Assembly: GCA_918026815.1 (NCBI GenBank)
Contig: CAKJVC010000012.1
Span: 2,232,001 to 2,296,000, forward strand
Length of the DNA: 64,000 nucleotides
Origin: Chalara sp. BL73
Lineage: Eukaryota; Ascomycota; Leotiomycetes; Helotiales
Reading direction: 5' to 3'
Part shown: positions 21,572-33,644 of the stretch, one piece after another
How positions within the stretch are numbered: the stretch's first letter is position 1
How the letters are laid out: each line of letters begins with the position of its first letter
The notes under the pieces: generated by a model
Databases searched by the model: none
Told to the model about the DNA's origin: nothing
The model's input: the letters and a program-made list of their open reading frames with translations, nothing else
Translations under genes and position numbers: made by a program

Positions 21572-23587
21572 TCACGTCCAGAGGTCCTCCCAAACCCTCT
21601 CAAAAGGTCTCCCATGAATCCCCTCTACCCAATAGAACCCTCTCAATAGCCCCTTCACAACCTCCCATGTCCTCCAGGCCGTCAAGCCCAGTATCTCCCT
21701 CCCCAGCTCCAGAAAACTCTTCCTACCATCTCCATCCTGCATGAGCGACGTGCCAATAAACACCATCCAAAGCCCCAGCTCCGCGTCCAATACATCATAT
21801 CGCCTCACCTCTCGCAAGTAAGCTAACAGCCTCGAGCCGATTCCCATGCTGATGGATTTGATAGGCGGCATCTCATTCAGTAGGGTGATGAGGTACATCA
21901 GCACGCCAAGTCTAAGCGTCTGGTTCACCAAATGCTCGACCGGATCATCGCGGTTGAACTCGTTTGCTAATAAAGTGTATTGTAACGACGAGATGTCTTC
22001 GCGGAGCCGAAGGGGATGGGTATCTATTTGATTTGGGTTCTGGTAGAGGAGATTCATGGTTCGTGTTATGGGCTCGAGACAGGCACAGATCTTCGCGAGC
22101 GATTCCTCGAGGGTGATGCTTGGGGCGATGCCTCGGAAAGCCAGGAGCGGTGGGGTGAACGAGATGATGTCGCAAGGTGGTGGGAAGTAGGGGGCGGTGA
22201 ATTGGTCGATTGAGCCGGCAAGGTCGGCGCTGTTGTTTCCTCATTAGCTTCTGTTCAGTGAATATTAGGCAACGGAGATGGAAATACCGGTACATTTTAC
22301 TGAGGATGAGTCTGCTTGCGGCAAATGCTTCTTGACCGCCACGTAAATGCACCATTTGGCGGAGGCCTTTCATGTGAACTTTCCAGTTTGACAAGTTGCC
22401 GCTCATAAGCTACATTTTCCAGTCAACTCGGCCTTGGGTGGAGATGTGAAATGATGGAGGTATTGAGGGAATGGCAGGAGAGCGACGTACCTCAGCATGC
22501 GCGAGGGCGCAGACAACCACAATCGTCCCATCGCTGATTTCTCCAGCTCCTAGTCGTTCATTCACCAGCTTAATTGCCAGGCCCTGCGAAGTCTCCATTA
22601 ACTCGCCTGCCCTGTCAAGATGCAATTGTACAATGAAATCTCATGGTCCCACTTATATGCTATAGATGGACATATCATGCCAATGTGTCGGAAGTTGCCA
22701 GACATGAAGCAGTCCCGAACGCGGAAGGAAGCAAAGAGAGAATAGGATACCAAGCTCTTCACCGCAGCAGGGCGCTCTCTCGCACCCCGCGCGATAACCA
22801 GATAAACATCCGTGCAAACCACCAATGCGTGGAGCACGGCAGGGTCTTGAAATGAGAGCGGAATCCAGTGTTCCTTGACCGGATTGAAGTTCTGGAGTTT
22901 CTCCACTGTGTAGATGACGTCGTATATCGTCGTTGCATCTTCTCTGGTGATCAGTCAAAGGCACCAGGAGCATTTAAAACAAGAGGATATAATACGTGTA
23001 GTGAGGTGGCCCAACATAAAGGCGTTTATATCAGCAGGGAAGGCATTGAATGGTTCCACCGTTGCGAGAGAGGTATGGAGGAAGTTAGTTAGCTGTTGTA
23101 TCCCCTGCTGTGCATCTGATTTGCCTCTGGCATTGGTGAAGATGTTTTCCTGCATTTTGTCGTGCAAGATGAGCTTCCTAGAGCGTTCTTGGCGTCGATA
23201 TTCAAGCATTGCATGGCTACGGACAGCCTTACGAACTTTTGGCCAAGCATCCTTCGGCGCCTCGGTATAGGTGATGAACTTAAACTTTAGCTCTTCGACC
23301 TTACCAGCCGCTGTTTCATTTAAGTCATCTTGAACTGGATTATTTTTGTGCTCTATCTAGTCAGTGATTAGTCTTTGTTTCGCTTGAAGAGGATGGTCTG
23401 GTTGGAGCCTATGCGGACGTTTCTTCGGCCGACCCCTCTTCACATATCCTGTCATTTTTTGAGGCCCATCTCCCCATGATCTAAGTATTGGACTTTTGGA
23501 CCGACGAACGCTTCCAGCCAGGGAGTTAATGCTGAAAATCACCATGCTTGGCGCATCAGCCGTGCTTGAGGTTACAATCTGAGCCAT
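21572..23587 (-). CDS. Fungal-specific transcription factor (DUF3468-type, no Zn2Cys6 cluster seen)
   Basis: A multi-exon minus-strand gene. Supported exons are 21572-22230 (C-terminal), 22289-22409 and about 22491-22639. More N-terminal coding blocks follow around 22786-22907, 22955-23340 and 23357-23587. The N-terminal part carries an AT-hook-like KRGRPKKRP and then FKFITYTEAPKDAWPKVRKAVRSHAMLEYRRQ, a block I associate with fungal regulators that have the fungal-specific domain but no Cys6 cluster. The middle and C-terminal helical part has features of that domain: HALVVCTDVYL, KLVNERLG, SDGTIVVVCALAHAE, NWKVHMKGLRQMVHLRGG and LGVLMYLI. It is probably a nuclear regulator with unknown targets. 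Boundaries near 23350-23440 and 22640-22790 are uncertain; an in-frame TAG just before the second block means an intron must lie there. No cysteine cluster is seen in the readable frames. Confidence 0.75.
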
Positions 23588-24405
23588 TCTTGCGCTTTAG
23601 CAATTCTTCTACTCTAGACTAAATGATGCTATAGAAGAATCAGGAAGAATTTCTAAGAGAGCAGTGCCTCAAAAAGGTAAATGGAAACCCACAGTTAAAG
23701 TACTGCAGGTTGAGGGTAGTCAGGAAGTTCTCCGGCTTACTCCGAATTGTACTGCTTATCAATACACATATACATGATCACGCCAATCTATTTTTAAGGG
23801 GTTTCGCTTAAGCTTCTTGAAGAAGTTAGTGTTTACAATCAAAATTGTCCCATATTGGGGATAGTCCAGGTGTCGATCCATTCCTTGCCTTGGCTAATCT
23901 CCAAGATATCCTGGACTGCCAGCGAGAAACAAAATTTCTAATATGAAGACCAGTAATATGGATAACTTCCCATGGATTTGTAATGTGGAAACAAGGGCAG
24001 CCCTCACCATAGTATTAGGCTAGAATAGGCACTCCAAAAAAAACTAAGTGGTTAGGAAGCATGGATCAGAGTGTTCCGTATGCGCGCTCGAAGATTGTGT
24101 AGCCAGATTCGAAATAGTTAACAAAACAAACCCCAATTCCTCCAAAGGGAAGAAGTATTGATTATTAGTTATCTATTGAGTTCATCCTTCAAAGTTGATT
24201 GGTGTCCATGCTCGCCCTATAACAGCATCCTGAAAATTGATCATATGAGGATATGAGGTCCAAAGAGGCAGCTCAATCGATCTTGCCCCCCTACGTTTCT
24301 TTTCCAGTGCAGTATAAATATCTGCTTCGGCTTCCCCATCTGCTCATTCATTCACTTAAAACATTTCCCATCCACTCTCCTCAGTATATCATAGAACATA
24401 GAAGT
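23588..24405. other. Divergent intergenic region
   Basis: 818 bp between the transcription-factor start (minus) and the aldo-keto reductase start (plus). TATAAAT at 24314-24320, 92 bp before the reductase ATG, is a credible TATA box. Nothing else is supported. Confidence 0.5.
24314..24320 (+). promoter_or_regulatory. TATA box of the aldo-keto reductase gene
   Basis: TATAAAT lies 92 bp upstream of the ATG at 24406 in otherwise CT-rich leader DNA. The position suits a fungal TATA element. Confidence 0.45.
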
Positions 24406-25503
24406 ATGGCTAGCCCGGTTCCCAAAAAGCCTCTAAGCAAAGACGGCCCACTAGTACCAACCATAGGCTTCGGCGCCATGGGCATCTCAAGCTTCTACGG
24501 CACCATTCCTTCTGACCAAGAGCGTCTCAAGATTCTCGATCGCGCCTGGGAGATTGGCGCCCATCATTGGGATACTGCAGATATGTACGGCGACTCTGAA
24601 GACTTACTGGGTAAATGGTTCGCTAAGAACCCCGAAAAACGCAAAGACATCTTCCTCGCGACTAAGTTCGGTGCTGTCTTTGGTTCCGATGGAAGCATCA
24701 CCATCCGCAGCGATCCCGAACATGTACACCAAGCATGCGAGAAGAGCCTGAAGCGCTTGGGTGTTGAATTCATCGATCTGTACTATTGCCATCGTGTGGA
24801 CTTGAAGACACCGGTCGAGAAAACTATTGAGGCGATGGTTGAGTTGAAAAGGTAGACTTCTCTAGTCTTCTCTTGGATGATAAAGGAGCAGAGTCTGACA
24901 ATGTAATAGGCAAGGGAAGATAAAATACTTGGGCATATCAGAAATCTCCGCCATGACCCTCCGTCGCGCAAGTGCAGTGCACCAAATCCATGCCTTGCAA
25001 ATGGAATACAGTCCCTTTGAAATGACAATTGAAGATCCCTCTAATGCGGTCCTAAAAACGGCACGAGAGCTCGGCGTAGCTCTTGTAGCCTATTCTCCGT
25101 TAGGTCGTGGCCTCATGACTGGAGTGTATCGAAAGCCAGAGGACTTTGAAGAGGGCGATTTTCGAAAGATAGCACCCCGGTTTATGGGAGACAATTTCTC
25201 CAAGAATTTAGACATCTTGCGGAAGTTTGAGGATATTGCGCAGGGGAAGGGAATTACTGCAGGTCAGCTATGCTTAGCATGGTTGCTGGCGCAAGGTGAT
25301 GATATCTTCCTCATTCCTGGGTACGTAAAGCTTGCAGCTGATGTAGTATCGAGTTGACTTTGTCGTGCAGCACAAAGAAGATTAAGTATCTAGAGGAAAA
25401 CACGAATGCTGCGGTGGTAAAGCTAAGTGATGCTGAGAACAAGGAACTGAGATCACTGATAGAAGCTGCGGATGTTCAAGGCGCGAGAGTCCCCGAGGCG
25501 TAA
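24406..25503 (+). CDS. Aldo-keto reductase (YakC/AKR13-like)
   Basis: Three exons (24406-24851, 24910-25320, 25371-25503) encode 329 residues of an NADP-dependent TIM barrel. The catalytic tetrad is visible in DTADMYGDSEDLLGKW (Asp, Tyr), LATKFG (Lys) and YYCHRVD (His). Substrate-loop and cofactor motifs include GKIKYLGISE, ALQMEYSPFE, GVALVAYSPLGRG and a final IPGTKKIKYLEEN. The start at 24406 follows a TATA box; an in-frame ATG 153 nt upstream would add a non-conserved tail and is not preferred. Such enzymes reduce aldehydes and ketones, often in stress or specialised metabolism; the substrate is unknown. A second, divergent member of the same subfamily lies at 38378-39654. Confidence 0.93.
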
Positions 25504-26370
25504 GCTTTGCTACCACCAATTAATAATAGAGTGAGACTGCTAATCCAATTCAAGATATGCCACTCATCTATTTGGTGATACTCCCCAGTTGTGAGCCATC
25601 CGCAGCTACGGGACAAAATCGAAACTAGGATATTGAAATAATGGCTGGGTTTTTCCTAAACGAACAATGGTATCTTTATATGTAAAGGGTTAGGAAGTAT
25701 GCTCAAGCTCCAAATCGATAAGTCTGAAATTTTAGTGGTGTAAATCTCATACAGAAAATTAGCTATTTGAGAAACTCATGGAAATATGCTATATTGGTTA
25801 AATCACTAAGGCCATCCTCGTGATTTGCTTATGACTTTCAATGCCTTCGTGGCATTCGAAGGAATTTATCCATAGATCTTATGTTAAACCTCCTTACGGC
25901 AATCTCTTCAGTTGAAACACGAACCCAGCAATCAATAAATGCCTCACTATAGAAAGGGCTAAGGGACGTGCTGCCATTGTGCTGGATATAGTTAAAGTTC
26001 CTCATTGCGAGAATAAATTTTATTTTTAAAAAATAAAAATAGGTGAGGCATTATATCTCTCTTGGAGGTAATACCCATTTTCAATTATACTGAAGGAAAG
26101 AGTGGCTTTAGCAAAATTTTACTGACCGCCTCGAATGATTCACACTCCCATTTTATGCCTAAGAAAAATGTCTAAACACATAGCGCTTGAGTGAATGCAT
26201 CAGGCTAGGGAAGCCCCAGCAAGGGAGGAGAAAGCCCAGAGCCTATTTATCATGCCTCCAAACTGTTTTCCTGCGGCGACTCCCAACTTTGTCTTTGTGA
26301 CAGCTCAATTCCAACATCAGAACTCACGCATTCAAGCATTCAGCAACATGATACCCGAGACAAATATGGC
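25504..26370. other. AT-rich intergenic region
   Basis: About 870 bp of AT-rich DNA after the reductase gene, with a short poly-A/T stretch near 26018-26040 and no gene that I can support. Confidence 0.5.
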
Positions 26371-26594
26371 GAGGAATACCAAGAAGCAGTAAAACCATAA
26401 AAATGATATATTCATTAATGGCAAGTAGAGCTGATCACAATAGGACTTTCATCTGCCAAGCTTCAAGTGCCAACAAAGCTACCTCTAGGAAGACTAAGAA
26501 GCAGTATTCCCATCAAAATAGCATATCCTTCATAGCCAAGCAAAGCTGACGAAGAAAGTGCTCTCATCAATCAGCCTTCCAGTGTCAAAAATGG
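26371..26594. repeat. Degenerate tandem repeat, two copies with 115-bp period
   Basis: The segment starting at 26371 and the one starting at 26486 align without gaps over about 100 bp at roughly two-thirds identity, with a shared AAGAAGCAGT core (26381-26390 and 26496-26505). The second copy runs into the 5' end of the 2EXR gene. The period is not a multiple of three, so the copies are read in different frames. Confidence 0.55.
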
Positions 26595-27710
26595 TGCCCA
26601 TATTCATGCTCCTCTCGAAGATTTTCACCTCTTCCCAAAGCTACCAGCTGAGATGCGGCTGAAAATTGTGGGTGTTATTACTCTCCATCAGAATCATCTG
26701 CTCACTACAATCAGTGGAAGTTTGCGCCTAAAGCTCGAATTATTCAGATCCAGTTCACCTCTAGAGGGACAGAAAAGTTGTCCGAGACCAACCCTCCAAG
26801 TTGGAGACTCGTTGCTGACATCCCAGCTATCCTGCAAACATGCCACGAAGCACGCAAGGAGGGTCTAAATAACTACAGTCTAATCTATAAGGACCGCAAG
26901 CTGCCTACTGGCATTGGCGTACACCCTTCCAACAATGCCTATATCGATAACGATATCGATACACTGCACATCCGCGGTCTGGGATATCTCAAAGTGCTCA
27001 GATCTTACCAAAATTTGGATGTTAAGAGTGTTACAGTACCCTCTAATCTTGCTGGCTGGATGGCCAAACGTATACCATTTTTCAAGGATATCGAGAGAGT
27101 GTGTTTCTATCTCCCCACTGCGCGCAGAACTAAAGGAGGCATCCCATCTTGGACGATTGATATTCGTAATGTTGTTCCACTGTATCGTTTGGAGGGATTT
27201 TCACTCTATGACATCGACAGTATCATGCCGACCGACAGCGCCCATCGAAGAACGCTCCGGACTAAGAGAGACGTCATTATCGGAGTTGTACAGCGATTGC
27301 GGGACAAGAATTTTTGGGGCGAAAAGGAGCCTGAAATCATATACGGTTGTTTGGCAAGGATGACAACTCACGGAGCTTTAGAGCCGACGCCAGATCCGCA
27401 AAGATTCAAAAAGATTGTGGCAAAGCGATTACTGCAAAAGCCCCCTACAATCTCCCAAAGCGGTCTTTCAGACTTGTAAAATGGACCGGCAAACTAACCT
27501 GAGCCCAAGATAGAGGGTGGTAAGGCAGATGTTGATTTTACGTGGGCTTCTGATTCGGGAAGACAGAGGAGGTTTGCGGGGGACATCAGGAAGAATGCGC
27601 TTATTGCTCAGTGGGTGAAGTTTCCAATTGAGAGTATGGAGAAAATTTATGGTAAGGTGTCGTGGATAATGCGTTTACTTGCGACCTGCGGTGGAAGGAT
27701 CTCAATGTGA
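26536..27710 (+). CDS. 2EXR-domain protein, start not resolved
   Basis: The coding part is exon 26536?-26667, then 26715-27462 and 27514-27710. The 2EXR signature is clear: FHLFPKLPAEMRLKI joined by a 47-nt intron to WKFAPKARIIQIQF, later ILQTCHEARKEGL and the YIDNDIDTLHI strand. The third exon is joined through a 51-nt intron with an AACTAACC branch, giving SQSEGGKADVDFTWASD. 2EXR proteins form a large, expanded family in filamentous ascomycetes; their function is unknown. In frame, the upstream sequence is open only back to 26536, after a TAG, and has no ATG before 26653, which lies inside the domain. A first exon further upstream, a non-ATG start or a damaged gene are all possible. The 5' end lies within a degenerate tandem repeat. 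Confidence 0.75.
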
Positions 27711-28198
27711 ATCCCAAGTCACCACCACCACTTGCCGCAGATGCCAGACATAATTTCTTATGAGAGAATGAGCTAGTGCTTTGATCAAGATGCATAAGCG
27801 TGAACAGTGCCAGATGGGCTACGAAATCTTTTTTGACGTATTCTCATTTCGCCCATGTTAGACTTTTGTAGTAATAAATATTGAAAGAAGGACAAAAAAA
27901 GTGATGTGAAGTGGGATTTTGAAGGGAGGGTGACTAGATGCGTACATATATTTTACACATATGCAGAAGCACATAGATGAATACGTCCCCTAACTGCCGT
28001 GATATCATGTGATGCTTTTATTTCTAGCAGTCCAGATATTACCCTTTGCAGAATTGTATGCAGGAAATATGACCCTTTGAATTCATTAAGAATCTACTAT
28101 CTTGCGATGTGCAAGCATATTCATGTAGCAACTGTATCACCCCCTAAACAGCTTTTATGATGGAATGATAGTACAAGAGAGCCATCACAGACTCACTC
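27711..28198. other. Convergent intergenic region
   Basis: 488 bp between the 2EXR and URB2 3' ends. AT-rich, with no supported gene. Confidence 0.55.
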
Positions 28199-31100
28199 TC
28201 AAGCACCTTTCCACTTCCCAAACTTCGTGTAATCCGTATACAGGCTCCTAAATTCTGCTCTTCCACTGCCATCCAACCCTTCGCTGATTGCCCTACGCAA
28301 CTCCTTCGTTGTAGTATCAAAGATCGCGTATATTCCTGGTGCCATCTGTTCTCTAACGGCAGGTGCCATCTTCATATCAAGTCTTAATCTTATGTAGGTC
28401 GATAGTACGTACTGCATATGCTGACCTGCTATCCCCTTTGCCTTATCAGTAGCAGAAGTAAGGTCGTTGTGCTGTGAACGAGTGACGGATGAGACGGTGG
28501 GATTGCAGATAAGTGTTGCGAGACGAGTGAAGGCTCCTGCATGGCGGGGACCAAGTTGGTGAGTTGGTGATTTGGGCAACCAGGATGGTGAAGCGAAGAT
28601 TTTGGCGGATTGGGCTGTTAAATGTGCGAGCGGCGTGAAGAGACAACGAAGGAGAGATTGCATGGCTTGAACTACGAGGTGGAAGTGGCCTTGTAATTTC
28701 AGTCGGTAGGAAATCAGAATTGCTTGAAGGAGGCGGCAGAGATGCAAGTAAATATTGCCGGCTCGCTGACAGCGCAGAGCAGGAGCACTACGGGAGCACA
28801 TGATGGTTATGCCTCCGAGCGTGCTGTCAATATTCCATTGTGAAACTGCACGGCCCTGTGGACCGTAAGTAAGTGAATATTATTAGAACAATTTTTATTA
28901 CCTTGGTGCGGAGGATCATCTCCATGGTTTCTGTAATGATAGCGAATTGTCGATATCCCTTGGCTTGCAACATGTTTTTGCAAAGCTCGGAATAAGCTGA
29001 GGATAGATCAAATGAATCGTCTTCTACAATTCGAGAATCTGAATGACATTAGTTGGAATCTTGCACCCTAGGCGTGGTTTGGTACCTTTACATGATGCGA
29101 TGATGTTCTTCGCGGCCAGCAAGGCATCGAGTTGGTCGACTGAGGATGGTCCTCTATATAGTGATTCTAAGATCTCTAATCGATCATCTTGATCCTTGCC
29201 ATCAAGAGCTGCTTCCAATCTCTTTATCAATGCATGCCGACTGGATACATTCGCAACATCTCCGCCGATTCTTGTGTCAATAATCTCACCATCTTCATTT
29301 CTAACATGCGTAGAAAAGAAGTTGCTGATCCGACTCCCCAGATCACTCTCTGACATATCAAGGGATAAAGCGAAGTCTTTCGCATCATTATATAGAGCGG
29401 CTAGTTTGACCTCGTCCACCCCAACAGCAGTCAATGCATCAATGATAAAATCGATCAGCCTAAATTGTTCGTCTCCAGTATGCTTCTTTGCCTTCTTGAT
29501 ACTTCTTTCAAGTTGTCTCAATAAAGCGCGGCGGAATGACTCTGTCATAGAAACCATATCACCGCTACTGAGAATACTAAGCTCATCAAGAGCATTATGT
29601 TTGGCAGCAAAAGAGTTGAGTGTCACTTCGAGTAGTGCAACCGTGGCATATGACCATTTGTCTTTTATTTTACCGTCATCACCTACCTTTTTCTTGATAT
29701 TTTTCTTTAGGTATTTAATGGCTTCTTCTGCATAAGTTTGGTTTCGAGATTGGGCAAGATTCGCATTAACGTTGCTGTGTAGTTTAGTTGGAAAGCATTT
29801 AAAACGCAGTGAAAGGCTTACCTAAGAGTCAAACTGATGAGCTCTTTAAACAAACGGGTATTGGTTTGCAGATTCGGTAAATTTGAGTTAGAGATAGCAT
29901 CTGCTAGGCAAACCAAGTCATTGTACTTAGAACCCTAGATTTTTCAGCAAACTGCAATACAGTAATGTAGGCAATCTCTCAACATACTTTATAGAAAGTC
30001 GGGCGGCTCATTATCTTGATTTTTAGGCTCAGTACAAGGGGATCTAGGGCTGTGTTATCGTATGACAGACCGGAGTCCTTCTCTTGAAAGCCATCTGGGA
30101 GCCAAGATTTTAGAATGCGTTCTCTTTGCTTTCTAGAGAACACGTCGATAGGCAAACCCAGAAGTGATTGGACAGCAAGGCTGTTGTTTGCCGGAGCATT
30201 AACCAAGGCGTTTGAACGATGAGTTTGATTAGATAACAATACATCAATAATGGTTCCTACATGAACGTTAGGAAATTTCAAGGTTTCATTATTAGACTGC
30301 ATACCAATTAATCGTTCGTCATTCTGAATGATATCTTGGCTCAATAAAGAGTTCCACAAGTTAACAAAATAACCTTTGTTGAGATATAGCCAATCATTGC
30401 TGCCCTTGTAAGGCGCGTCTGGCAGGTCTGGCCGCGCAGAGACGATCCAGAAGAGCTTTTCTAGCATTTCTGAAAAGAGATCACCTGGTAGCTCCTTTGC
30501 AATCCTAACACTGTTAGCTAAATGAATTTAAGGGTCAGTTTCTCATTCTTACTTTAGTACTTGCGGATTCTCGACAAACACAGAATCCATTGACGCCCAC
30601 ATTATCCAGCCAGAACCTCGAACCAATGTGTCTTTCTCATAGCCACATAGCTCATCTCCAAGATAACATGAATTGGGACCTTGAAGTCTGGCGAGGAACG
30701 AGCTGACATCTCGCGCCACGCATGGCAAAAATGCCAGCATAGCTTGTTTAGCAAGGCTTTGCATCTGGCTCTGCTCAGGCGCCACACTCCACGCAACGCA
30801 TCCGCAGCGTAAGGACTCCAAAGCCTCCAATTGAGCACTTGTATTTCCAACATCCATAAGATGTTCACTGCTCTTTTGGTCGGTTAAAATTTCGAACCGC
30901 TTTCCCTGGTTTGCCCAAAGCCCAGATATCTCGTCCAGATGGGATGGTTGCAACCAAGATAAAGATCTTGACAGAAGCCTCCACGAACGCCATTTGTATC
31001 TTCTACCGAGATTCTCTGATAGACCACCATCAAACATAACATGATAGAGACGGGTACCAACAGCATCTACAAAATTTTCCTTGCTAATTGAGCCAGCAAT

Positions 31101-32908
31101 TGCTTCCAGGATGAGACAAACGGCATTAGAGTTCTCTTGTACTTCTGCAGACAGCCAGTCCAAAACCTGCGTGACCTGGTGGACCGTTAATGAAGGCTCC
31201 AAGAGATCCTTGAGCTTTGCTTGTAGACCATCGTTCTCCCAGGTACTGAAAAAGCCTGCTGATGGGATATCAGAATCAGGTCGAGAGTTCTCAAACATCA
31301 CGATCTGGTTGTACCAGTGTCGCAAAAAGCCAGAAAGATCTCTTGCCTTAGCAAATTCCCCCATTAAGTCAATGGCCACATCACAGACGATCTTTCGAGT
31401 AGATTCAGAAACCCAGTCTGACTCAAGAGATGCTGAGGTAATACGCTTCAGAACTTCTTGTAGTAAATCCTCTCCCTCCACTCCAATGAGGAAGGTGTTA
31501 GCATCTAATTTAACAATTGTAGACAAAAGTATCCAATTAGTTTGTGAGCTTGGGATGGCATACTCCGTAACAATTGAGCGCAATATTGGTAACTCAAGCG
31601 TAACCTTATTAGTGATGGCATAGGAAAGCATATCTTTGATAGCTTGAGCATTTTCCTGTAATCGCTGGGGCGGCATGGCACTTTTTAAAGCCATGAAAAC
31701 AGCCTGAAGCCATGACTCGTCTTCCGGACGCCGCCGGAGGTTCGACTGTGGTTGAATTGATGCGATTGCAATGCTAAAAAGAATTGTGGCGTTATCTGCA
31801 TCAAGAATGACGGCCAGCCTCGTTAATATGTTCAAAAGATCTGAGTCAGGATCCGTCTCTGCAGTTCCTGAGTAGGATGCCTTGGCCGGAATTATAATGT
31901 TCTTTGCCAGCAATTTCTCCAGTTCTGGTGTCCAAATTTTTGCCGCGCTATTAACTCGCCTAAGTGTTCGTAATATTGGTAAAATATGCTGAGTACAGTG
32001 TAGGGAGAATTGCACTAAGTCTTCTGCTCCCTTGGAACGGAGCTCCCATATCTTAAGAAAAGGAGATAACCATTTCTTCATATCAATATTCGTCAGAGCG
32101 CCATTGACTATGACAGAATTGGAGAAAAACAGCCATAGTCCTAGTATCTTGGCGGATTCTTCATTTGTGGTGGTAAGAACAGCTTTCATATACTCTGCCG
32201 AAAATGCAGCACTGGGGCCGTCTTCCGCAGATATTTCTGTGGCTGCTGTAGCCGTCAAAATTGTTGCATAAATGGCGTCCAAAAGTTCAACCTCATCTCT
32301 TCTCGAATAAATAGGCTCTACGAGCTCTCCCGAACGTTTTCGCTTCTTGGATTTCCTAGACGAGCTTTCCTTAAAGGAGTCGATAATTTCCCCAGGATTC
32401 TCTATCCTACTAGTATTCACCCTCTTCTGTGCTTCTTCCAGAGTTTGTCGCAGAATTGGCATAAACCTTTTTTCAACGAGTATACGAGCTGTAGTCGGTA
32501 GTGGTAACGTCCGCATAATGTGTGTAAGAAGCGTCCATGATGCCGCTAGTTTCCTATACACATTCATTAGTAAATTAGTCGCCAAGATGTGATATGAGCA
32601 TGCCTTGGTCTATCATCCTTTAGGGCTTGTAGCTTCTTCAGTAGCCATTTCAACAGCCACTCCTCCTTTCCAAACACAGCACAAGTTCTTTCCTTTTCTC
32701 CAGATTTTAAAGCATTTGCCGATACTCTGCCGGCATTAATAAAATCGAATCCAAGAAACTTCACAGCTTCCTGGAGCTGGTCCTCGAATGGTGCATTGCT
32801 TTTCTCCAACTGGACCAGCTTTTCCTGTGCAACACGAGATTTGGATGCCTGAAGAGATAATATCAGCGGTATTCTCTATTGTGATGTCAAGTAACTCTCA
32901 TTTACCAT
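28199..32908 (-). CDS. urb2: Nucleolar 27S pre-rRNA processing protein URB2/NPA2
   Basis: Eight coding exons on the minus strand (32906-32908, 32604-32848, 30553-32553, 29988-30510, 29822-29934, 29086-29774, 28902-29038, 28199-28855) total 1455 residues in a consistent frame. The protein is almost entirely helical, as expected for this HEAT-like scaffold. It begins ASKSRVAQEKLVQLEKSN after the Met, has a KKRKRSG nuclear signal, and ends with the C-terminal Urb2 domain, including PGIYAIFDTTTKELRRAI and SLYTDYTKFGKWKG. URB2 acts with NPA1/URB1 and partners in early 60S ribosome assembly in the nucleolus. Two oddities: exon 1 contributes only the ATG, and the intron at 32554-32603 starts with GC (GC-AG). 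It is divergent from MIC10, with 329 bp between. Confidence 0.93.
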
Positions 32909-33237
32909 TATATACACAAGTGCGCCTCAATTCTCGTGAATCGGCAGCTCATGTTCCCCTCCAACTTTTTTTCCAGGCACACAAAATACTGCCACTCCTC
33001 CCAATACTTTTAGCTTCTCAATATTCACCGCCCTTCACTACTTGGCCTTCTGAATACCCGCACCTCAGAAAACACTAAACACCACACTCAGGAACATCTC
33101 GGAACGTCACCTAACATGTCCTCAAAAAGCTTCAAAAGCACATTTGACACTGCCCTACCACCTATACACACATCCCGGTCCGTCAATTCATTCCACCAAC
33201 CTGCAATTGAAAACTAATATGTGATTGAAGGTGCACC
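32909..33237. other. Divergent promoter region URB2/MIC10
   Basis: 329 bp between two start codons, so both promoters must overlap here. No TATA box is obvious, as expected for housekeeping genes. Confidence 0.55.
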
Positions 33238-33644
33238 ATGTCCGACACACCAGCTACCTCACCCGCTGTCGCGAGACCAAGCAAACCTGTTTCTGAAGCT
33301 CTATTGAACGAGAAGGTATCTCTTCCCTTTTTTTTTTGACGCGTATGACCGATATTGGAGTCCTGAGCAGAGCTACAGTGCTTTATCTCTGCGTAATAAT
33401 ATTTTAGCTATACATTTTGGAGCTCAATGGCTGATGTTTACAGTGGGACCGCTGCCTCTCTTCCCTCCTAATTCGTTCATCACTTGGTCTCGGTTTCGGC
33501 GTCGTTTTCTCCGTCCTTCTATTCAAGCGCCGCGCATGGCCAGCATTTGTGGGTGCTGGGTTCGGTGCGGGACGCGCATATGAGGAATGCAATGGTTCAT
33601 TTTTGAGGACGGGGAAGGAGGGTGTCAGGATCACGCGGCCATGA
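33238..33644 (+). CDS. mic10: MICOS complex subunit MIC10
   Basis: Two exons (33238-33315, 33444-33644) encode 92 residues. After a short Pro/Ser-rich N-terminus, KWDRCLSSLLIRSSLGLGFGVVFSVLLF forms the first membrane hairpin arm, with the GxGxG pattern. KRRAWPAFVGAGFGAGRAYEEC forms the second, with the GxGxGxG pattern. This paired glycine-rich hairpin with positive residues in the loop is diagnostic for MIC10, which oligomerises to bend the inner mitochondrial membrane at cristae junctions. The length is typical. The start is supported by context CACCATGTCC. Confidence 0.93.
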
